Part shown: in pieces, positions 16,890-21,809 of the stretch
Layout of the letters: each line of letters starts with the position of its first letter
How positions within the stretch are numbered: position 1 is the stretch's first letter
NCBI GenBank assembly: GCA_002690755.1
Contig: NZFT01000065.1
Location: 56,075-77,883 of the forward strand
DNA length: 21,809 bases
Direction of reading: 5' to 3'
From: Phycisphaerae bacterium
Lineage (GTDB): Bacteria; Planctomycetota; Phycisphaerae; Phycisphaerales; SM1A02
The notes under the pieces: model-generated
Database searches by the model: none
Seen by the model: the letters and a program-made list of their open reading frames with translations, nothing else
What the model was told of the DNA's origin: nothing
Translations under genes and position numbers: made by a program

Positions 16890-19800
16890 TCAGCCGATCA
16901 GGGCGCCGGCGTTCGCGAGGTTCTGGGAGATCATCCCAAGCGAGGACTGCTGGCTCTGAAGCCTGGCGAGCGTCGTCTCCATCGCCGTGAATTCGCGAAA
17001 CAGCCTAAGTTCCTTGGCCGCCAGCCGCTGGTCGATCTCCGCGATCCGATCGTTCTGGGCATCGATCAACGCGTCGAAGTTCCGGCTCGCCAGGGTCACC
17101 GTGCCGTCGATCGAATTCGTGAGCTTTTCGATGGCCTGCTTGAAGAGGTCGCCGAAGCCGAGTTCCTCGTAGGTCGTGGTGATGTTGTCGACGGTCACGC
17201 CCGGGGCGATTGTCTCGGTGGACGTCCCCGTACTTTCGTAGGCGGCGAAGAGATTCTCGACCGCCTCGGGATCCTCGGCGTAGGCCTCTTCGAAGCGGGC
17301 CTTGTCGAATTCGATCTGACCTTCACCGGCGATCTTGACGCCGACTTCCGCGAGGAAGCGGAACTGGGTGTCGACCCCGACCGCCCGCTGCTGCAGGATT
17401 CGATACAGGTCCTGCTTGACCTTGGCGACCGTGGGATCACCGAGCAGCGGACCGCGGATCTCGGATTCGCCGTCGTAGCTGTCGTACAGGTTGATCGCTT
17501 CGATCACCCCGTTGAAGCCATCCACGAACGCCTGCACCGAATCGACGATGCCCGTCTCGTCCCGACTGACGTTGACGGTGACCGGTGAATCGGACGCCGA
17601 CTGTAGTTCGATCTCGACGCCCGCGACGATATCGTCGATCACGTTCGAGGTGCTTTCGACGAGTACGCCACCCGCACCCTCTCCGATGAAGACCTTCGCG
17701 TTGCGGGCCGCGGTCAGTTCGTTGAATCCGAGGTCGACGCCTCCGGTATCCACGATCAGGTCGCCGGCGAGCCCGGAGATGTCCGAACTCAGGACGAGGC
17801 GGAGCGGCGAACCACCGGTGTTGGTGTTCAGGAGCGAGGCGGTCACCGCGAGCCCGGCGTCGTTGATCTTTCCGATGACCTCGTCGAGGGTGTCGGTGAC
17901 GTCGAGATCCACGTTCCGTTCGTAGGAACCATCGATCGATCCCCCGACGGATTCCGCCTCGCCGAGGATCCCGAGGTCCCGGGCGGTGCTGCCGGAGATG
18001 CTCTCGACCTTGATGGCGGCGGCCGCGCCACCCGTGGTGTCGACGAGGATCATGCCGTCGCCGTCGTCGTTCAACCGGGCTTCGACGTCGAGACCTCGAC
18101 TGTTGATCTCGTTCATGACCTGGTAGAGATTGTTCGAGTCGTTCCCGATGTCGACGACCGCACTGATTCCGTTGCCGTCGGTGATCCGGAACTTCCCAAG
18201 TCCGACCCCGCGACCATAGTTCAGGGTCGAGAGGTCGGAGGCCGCGGAGACGTACTGACGCTGGATGTTGAGACCACGGGCGGTGTCGGACGCAACGTCG
18301 ATCTCGATGCCGAGCGCCGCCGCCGCCTCGCCGGACACGACGAGATTCTGACTCCCACCCGTCGAGTCGGATACCGCGAGTCCGTTTCCTTCCGCGTTCA
18401 TTCCCACTTGAACGTCCACGCCGACAAGTGCCACCGCATCATTGAGGAACGTGACGAGTTCCTCCATCGTCGAGTGGACGTCGAGGTTGTCCACGGTGAC
18501 CGCTTCGCCGTTCCGATCGGTGATCGTGATGGACGATGCGTCTCCGATCCCGGCACCGCCGTTCACGCTGTCGACCAGCACGGTCCCCATGCCACCGAGC
18601 ACCCGGGCGCCATCGAGGGAGGTGGACTCGACGCCGATTTGGAAACCAAGGTCCTCAAGCGTGGTCGTGCCGTAGTCGCCACCGATCCCGTCGCCGAGCA
18701 CCGAGACGAGTTCGCCCGCCGCCGTGAGCCGGATCCCGACGCCATCGGGTCCGACGCTCGCGGTCACCGCACCGTTGGTCTGTTCGTTGATTCGGTCGAT
18801 GACGTCCTGAATCGTGCTCGCACTCGCGATCTCGACGGTGTTGGGAAGTCGGTCGCCCGCGATGGTGTTTCCCGAACCACCACCCGTACCGGTGAAGATT
18901 CCGAGATCCTCGGCCGTCTCGTTCTCGAACGGGCCCGCGCCGATCACTTCGAGGTCGCCGCCGCCCCCGACAGCATCGACCAGGGAGAATCCCTCGCCGT
19001 CGGCATCGATGGACATGACCACCTGCCCGGCGCCGATCTCCTCCTCCAGCGTCGCGTTGACGCGTGAAAGCAGCTCCTGGACGTTGGTCACCGCCTCCGA
19101 TTCGACTTCGCCGTCCTCATCGAGAATCTGACCGAGCGTGATGTCGACCTGCGTTCCATCGGTGGTGACGATCGAGAAATCCGCCTGGCCGGTCGTCTCG
19201 TTGATCCGGATGCCTTCACCGTCGTTCAAGTCGGAGAGCAGGGTCTCGCCGTCGATCGAAGCATCCTGTCGACCGAGATCGATCGCATGGATCACGCCAC
19301 CATCGCCGCCGACGCGTATGCGGAAGTCGACCACGTTGTCTCGGATCAGCACGCCGTTGTCGTCGTTGAGCGTCGAGAGCAGGGAGAGTTCGTCGAGTCG
19401 GTTGATCACGTCGCCGATGACGGCGTCGGATGCGACGTTCGCGACGATGCCGAGATCGCTCGCGGTCGTGGTCCCCCCCACGTCTTGAATCGAAAGGTTT
19501 CCGTTTCCACCCGAACCGTCTTGAATGACGATGCGGTCACCGGAAAGGGATGCACTCACGCTGATGCCGGTCTCGTCGTTGATCGCGTCGACGACCTCGG
19601 TGATCGATGACGCGAGCGAAAGATCGACGATCGCGGCGTTGCCCGATCGATCTTCGACCCGGATCGAACCGCGCTCGACGCCGGAACCGCCGTTGAGGTC
19701 TTCGAGGAGCACGTCGCGACCGAGTCGCCCGTTCCCCCACTCGAATGACATCGAGTCGAGCCCGAGCGGCTCGAGCGTGCTGCTGGTGAATCCACCGGAC

Positions 19801-20129
19801 ATCACCTGGCTCGTCGACACCAGCTGTTTCACGCGGAATGCGTACTGGCCGGGAATCGCCGAACTGCCCGCATTCGCGAAGAGCACCCCTTCGTCGCTGG
19901 AGGTGGCGTTGGTGGATCGAAAGATGTCGTCGGTTCGAAACATCGAAGACGCGGACTTGAACGCGAGCAATCGCGCGTTCACGTCGAGCAACGCGGCATT
20001 GGATGCGTTGAGACCACCGATCCGTTGAAAGATGGGCGTCTTCGCCTGCGCGTCCAGCGAGAGAAGCTGCTGGATGATCGCGCCGGAATCGATCCCGCTC
20101 ACGAGTCCGATGCTGCTGCTGATGGACAT
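16890..20129 (-). CDS. fliD: Flagellar hook-associated protein 2 / filament cap FliD, repeat-expanded
   Basis: Filament cap protein that sits at the distal end of the flagellum and guides flagellin folding. The 1079 aa are about twice the usual FliD length (roughly 450-700). FliD N domain at 1-115: SSIGLVSGIDSGAIIQQLLSLDAQ, the standard opening. FliD C domain at about 805-1070: FIGEGAGGVLVESTSNVIDDIVAGVEIEL, then SVQAFVDGFNGVI, a helix at 996-1025 and a final coiled coil at 1027-1065. Between them are about six flagellin_IN-like repeats (about 140-228, 250-411, 430-495, 517-608, 632-721, 735-802). Each opens with a Leu/Val-Asn-x-Gly-x-Gly turn and ends in a (T)A-x-DLGI motif. ATG at 20129 is preferred because GGGAG lies 8 nt upstream and MSISSSIG is the usual start; ATG at 20144 would add five residues. 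Confidence 0.93.
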   Translation of the reverse strand: MSISSSIGLVSGIDSGAIIQQLLSLDAQAKTPIFQRIGGLNASNAALLDVNARLLAFKSASSMFRTDDIFRSTNATSSDEGVLFANAGSSAIPGQYAFRVKQLVSTSQVMSGGFTSSTLEPLGLDSMSFEWGNGRLGRDVLLEDLNGGSGVERGSIRVEDRSGNAAIVDLSLASSITEVVDAINDETGISVSASLSGDRIVIQDGSGGNGNLSIQDVGGTTTASDLGIVANVASDAVIGDVINRLDELSLLSTLNDDNGVLIRDNVVDFRIRVGGDGGVIHAIDLGRQDASIDGETLLSDLNDGEGIRINETTGQADFSIVTTDGTQVDITLGQILDEDGEVESEAVTNVQELLSRVNATLEEEIGAGQVVMSIDADGEGFSLVDAVGGGGDLEVIGAGPFENETAEDLGIFTGTGGGSGNTIAGDRLPNTVEIASASTIQDVIDRINEQTNGAVTASVGPDGVGIRLTAAGELVSVLGDGIGGDYGTTTLEDLGFQIGVESTSLDGARVLGGMGTVLVDSVNGGAGIGDASSITITDRNGEAVTVDNLDVHSTMEELVTFLNDAVALVGVDVQVGMNAEGNGLAVSDSTGGSQNLVVSGEAAAALGIEIDVASDTARGLNIQRQYVSAASDLSTLNYGRGVGLGKFRITDGNGISAVVDIGNDSNNLYQVMNEINSRGLDVEARLNDDGDGMILVDTTGGAAAAIKVESISGSTARDLGILGEAESVGGSIDGSYERNVDLDVTDTLDEVIGKINDAGLAVTASLLNTNTGGSPLRLVLSSDISGLAGDLIVDTGGVDLGFNELTAARNAKVFIGEGAGGVLVESTSNVIDDIVAGVEIELQSASDSPVTVNVSRDETGIVDSVQAFVDGFNGVIEAINLYDSYDGESEIRGPLLGDPTVAKVKQDLYRILQQRAVGVDTQFRFLAEVGVKIAGEGQIEFDKARFEEAYAEDPEAVENLFAAYESTGTSTETIAPGVTVDNITTTYEELGFGDLFKQAIEKLTNSIDGTVTLASRNFDALIDAQNDRIAEIDQRLAAKELRLFREFTAMETTLARLQSQQSSLGMISQNLANAGALIG

Positions 20130-20137
20130 GCCCGATG

Positions 20138-20142
20138 CTCCC
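20138..20142 (-). promoter_or_regulatory. Ribosome binding site deciding the fliD start
   Basis: On the minus strand GGGAG lies 8 nt before ATG at 20129. It overlaps the alternative ATG at 20144, whose own upstream has no comparable site. Confidence 0.5.
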
Positions 20143-20180
20143 ATTGAACCACTCGACGCATCGCCACCGAATCCATTCGG

Positions 20181-20381
20181 TCAGGCGGCGCGTCGCCAAG
20201 TCGCTTCATCGTCCTGGTCGACGCGCACCCGCCAACCGGGCGCCGTCAGGCCTTGACGTCTGAGTTGGAGCAAATCGGATGCCCATGTCGCAAGGACCCG
20301 ATCAAACATCGCCTTGGCGTGCGCCACCGAGGGATCTTCGTCCACGAGCGGTGCGTTGAAAACGGTGTCGAACATGTCCAT
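20181..20381 (-). CDS. Small protein ahead of fliD, 66 aa, unknown function
   Basis: I do not recognise a family. ATG at 20381 is preceded by GGAG with a 6-nt gap, a good ribosome binding site, and the stop lies 51 bp before fliD on the same strand. The product begins MDMFDTVFNAPLVDEDP, has a probable amphipathic helix at 20-43 (AHAKAMFDRVLATWASDLLQLRRQ) and ends in a short charged segment with WRVRVDQDDEATWRR. No membrane segment or signal peptide. Position suggests a flagellar accessory role, such as a chaperone or regulator, but that is inference from location alone. The next gene on that side, parB, ends 258 bp upstream. Confidence 0.6.
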   Translation of the reverse strand: MDMFDTVFNAPLVDEDPSVAHAKAMFDRVLATWASDLLQLRRQGLTAPGWRVRVDQDDEATWRRAA

Positions 20382-20639
20382 GGCGGGCTCCAGACCTCGG
20401 CAGCCGTGATTCGGCGCTCATCCATCACGAATGAACCTCACCAATCACGCAAGGTGTGGATCGGACCAACGAACCCGGTAATGAAGTGGAACCCGGACGA
20501 TCAACGTCGATTCATCAGGCCGCGATCACGAGAAGCGCAGGAACAGCGCGGCCACCACGATGGCGACGCGACGACGCCCGCAAAAAGGAACGAGCCGTGA
20601 CCACACGAGGACCGCACGCCTGTTTTTATTATCGGACGC
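20382..20639. other. Non-coding gap between parB and the flagellar unit
   Basis: 258 bp with no frame I can support. It should contain the promoter of the flagellar unit (minus strand) and the end of the parB transcript, but I see no clear hairpin plus T-run and no convincing -35/-10 or sigma28/sigma54 pair. A 26-codon GTG frame with a hydrophobic end (minus strand, near 20530-20610) is too short to claim. Confidence 0.4.
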
Positions 20640-21590
20640 TTACTGATCCTGAGCGTTTGGATCAAAGCCCATCTTCTCAAGCAGTCCGTCAAACTGCTCC
20701 AAGGAATAGAAGTCAAGCGTGACCCGCCCCTGCCCTTTTTTCCGCCCGAGCTTCAGGGCAACCTTGGTACCGAGATGCAGGGACAGTCGCTTTTCAAGAT
20801 CGACCACATGGGCCGTTGGTGCTGCTCGATCGACCCGCTTGGAAGACCCGCCGGATTCAATCGACAGTGCCTGGACCTGCCGCTCGGTCTCGCGAACGCT
20901 CCACCCTTCGCGAACACACTTACCAAGAAGCACCTTTCGACGACTGAGCTCCTGGCAACCGAGGAGCGCTTTCGCATGGCCTTGCGTAATCAGGCCTTCC
21001 TGGATGGCCTCCCGGGTGTCCGCATCCGCGTCGCGAAGGCGAAGCAGATTACTCACCGTCGCACGATCGATTCCAAGTTGATTGGCGACTTCGGTCTGAG
21101 AAATCCCGAAGCGATCAATCAGCGACGCGATTCCATCGGCACGTTCGATCGGGTCCAAATCCTCACGTTGGAGGTTCTCGATCATCGCCCATTCCGCGGC
21201 GGTTCGGTCGTCGACCGCTCGGACGATTGCCGGGATTTCTGTGCGACCCAGCGATTGGAATGCCCGCCACCGGCGCTCGCCAGCAACGAGCTCATAGCCC
21301 ACCGAAGCCGGACGCACCACAATTGGCTGCATCAACCCAGCGTTTTCGATCGACCGGGCGAGGCTTGCAATCGCCTCATCATCGAAACGCTGCCTTGGCT
21401 GTGACTTGTTTGGAACAATGTCCCCGACCTGGATGGTTGCGGGCAAGACGCCTGCAGCCTTCGATTCGTTTCCATCATTTCCAGGTGGGTTCGCTTCGGT
21501 AACCGGCTTTTCAATCGACACCGGCGTCCCGATGAGGCTTCCAAGCCCCCGACCAAGACGCCGCCCCACCGCTTTTTTCTCTGTAGCCAT
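20640..21590 (-). CDS. parB: Chromosome-partitioning protein ParB (Spo0J family CTPase)
   Basis: DNA-binding CTPase clamp of 316 aa that loads at parS, spreads along the origin region and works with ParA and SMC in chromosome segregation. Seen in order: the N-terminal ParA-contact motif RRLGRGLGSLIG at 10-21, a variable linker to about 50, the ParB/Srx fold with PNKSQPRQRFDDEAI at 60-74, the CTP-binding GERRWRA at 104-110, ENLQREDLDPIERA at 138-151, the helix-turn-helix GISQTEVANQLGIDRATVSNLLRLR at about 162-186, and a C-terminal dimerisation domain at 262-312. ATG at 21590 is chosen because GGAGG lies 5 nt upstream; an ATG at 21602 has no such site. Stop is TAA. Two parS sites lie 80-160 bp upstream. 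parA is not adjacent within the visible 219 bp. Confidence 0.96.
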   Translation of the reverse strand: MATEKKAVGRRLGRGLGSLIGTPVSIEKPVTEANPPGNDGNESKAAGVLPATIQVGDIVPNKSQPRQRFDDEAIASLARSIENAGLMQPIVVRPASVGYELVAGERRWRAFQSLGRTEIPAIVRAVDDRTAAEWAMIENLQREDLDPIERADGIASLIDRFGISQTEVANQLGIDRATVSNLLRLRDADADTREAIQEGLITQGHAKALLGCQELSRRKVLLGKCVREGWSVRETERQVQALSIESGGSSKRVDRAAPTAHVVDLEKRLSLHLGTKVALKLGRKKGQGRVTLDFYSLEQFDGLLEKMGFDPNAQDQ

Positions 21591-21595
21591 GACTG

Positions 21596-21600
21596 CCTCC
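21596..21600 (-). promoter_or_regulatory. Ribosome binding site deciding the parB start
   Basis: GGAGG (minus strand) lies 5 nt before ATG at 21590. It partly overlaps the alternative ATG at 21602, which makes the longer start unlikely. Confidence 0.6.
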
Positions 21601-21672
21601 ATGCAAGACGAATGACAGGGTCAGCATATCGTTCCAGCATGACTTCGTGGCTTGCGGAGTTTGAACGACATC

Positions 21673-21688
21673 TGTTCCACGTGGAACG
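21673..21688. promoter_or_regulatory. parS site 1 (ParB-binding centromere element)
   Basis: TGTTCCACGTGGAACG: a 14-bp perfect palindrome (21674-21687) matching the bacterial parS pattern TGTTTCACGTGAAACA, with C/G instead of T/A at the symmetric fifth and twelfth positions. The last base breaks the 16-bp symmetry. It lies 83 bp upstream of the parB start, so ParB bound here could also regulate its own gene. Confidence 0.9.
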
Positions 21689-21731
21689 TGCAATCAAAAA
21701 GAGCGGGGGGGGAGCCGAGATCAACCCGGAA

Positions 21732-21747
21732 TGTTCCACGTGGAACA
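21732..21747. promoter_or_regulatory. parS site 2 (ParB-binding centromere element)
   Basis: TGTTCCACGTGGAACA is a perfect 16-bp palindrome, extended to 18 bp by flanking A and T (21731-21748). It has the same C/G variant as site 1. The centres of the two sites are 59 bp apart. Two close parS copies next to parB are typical of the origin-proximal partition region. Confidence 0.93.
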
Positions 21748-21753
21748 TACGTC

Positions 21754-21768
21754 CTATAATCTTTATAG
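21754..21768. promoter_or_regulatory. AT-rich inverted repeat with a TATAAT box beside parS
   Basis: CTATAA, TCT, TTATAG: 6-bp arms with a 3-nt centre. The plus strand reads TATAAT at 21755-21760, a perfect -10 hexamer, but the best -35 at 17-bp spacing falls in parS site 2 and matches poorly. The minus strand reads TATAAA, which could serve as a -10 for parB. This is the most AT-rich stretch of the window. Promoter direction is unresolved. Confidence 0.35.
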
Positions 21769-21809
21769 TCATACACGTTCGGTGCAGTAGTCGTCTTTAA
21801 GCGGACTTT

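Noticed and set aside
18300..19500. Repeated DNA-like structure inside fliD that might be a tandem repeat array or CRISPR-like element.
   Set aside because: The similarity is at protein level (diverged flagellin_IN-like units of unequal length); there are no identical short DNA repeats with regular spacers.
20530..20610. A 26-codon hydrophobic-ended peptide downstream of parB (minus strand, GTG start).
   Set aside because: It is too short, the start is weak, and nothing beyond one hydrophobic run supports it.
20501..20716. A 71-codon minus-strand frame across the 3' end of parB.
   Set aside because: It overlaps parB by 77 bp in another frame, has no ribosome binding site and shows no recognisable sequence.

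Overview
The window is GC-rich bacterial chromosome, densely coding and with short intergenic gaps. It looks like a Gram-negative, flagellated bacterium that makes a fucose-containing exopolysaccharide or O-antigen. The protein style (long low-complexity or acidic repeats in secreted proteins, a DUF3473-type deacetylase in a sugar locus, an enlarged FliD, an enlarged CysS) would fit Planctomycetota, perhaps a Phycisphaerae-like lineage. That placement is an inference from protein style; there is no rRNA gene to confirm it. I see no tRNA, rRNA, CRISPR array, transposase or integrase.

Layout. Positions 1-1418 (minus) are the 5' part of cysS, cut by the window edge. From about 1.5 to 16.2 kb lies one polysaccharide locus in several transcription units. 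(a) Plus strand, 1534-3302: a GT4 glycosyltransferase translationally coupled to a WcaF-like acyltransferase. (b) Minus strand, 8970 down to 3304: a tight five-gene operon of fcl (GDP-fucose synthase), WbuB-like GT4, formyltransferase, DUF3473 polysaccharide deacetylase and a double-domain GT2 protein; the two last-mentioned junctions with overlaps use TTG starts. (c) Plus strand, 9207-13395: gmd (GDP-mannose 4,6-dehydratase), a Wzy-like polymerase and a Wzx-like flippase. (d) Minus strand, 16215 down to 13405: a third GT4, a probable 60-aa protein and a secreted protein of unknown function.

Together gmd and fcl would make GDP-L-fucose from GDP-mannose. The glycosyltransferases would build a repeat unit on a lipid carrier, the acyl-, formyl- and deacetylase enzymes would decorate or trim it, and Wzx and Wzy would flip and polymerise it. 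The initiating phosphoglycosyl transferase, the chain-length and export proteins (Wzc/Wza) and any exosortase are not in the window.

Positions 16295-20381 (minus) hold a flagellar filament-cap unit: a small 66-aa protein, a very large fliD with about six internal repeats, and the chaperone fliS. Positions 20640-21590 (minus) are parB, the chromosome-partition CTPase. Two near-perfect parS palindromes lie just upstream of it, so this end of the window is probably near the replication origin. No parA is present in the part that can be seen.

Nothing here is an obviously new defence or mobile system. The best items for a second look are the fused GT2-GT2 enzyme with a nine-G tract, the repeat-expanded FliD, the unrecognised secreted protein and its 60-aa neighbour, the 66-aa protein ahead of fliD, and the parS pair upstream of a stand-alone parB.
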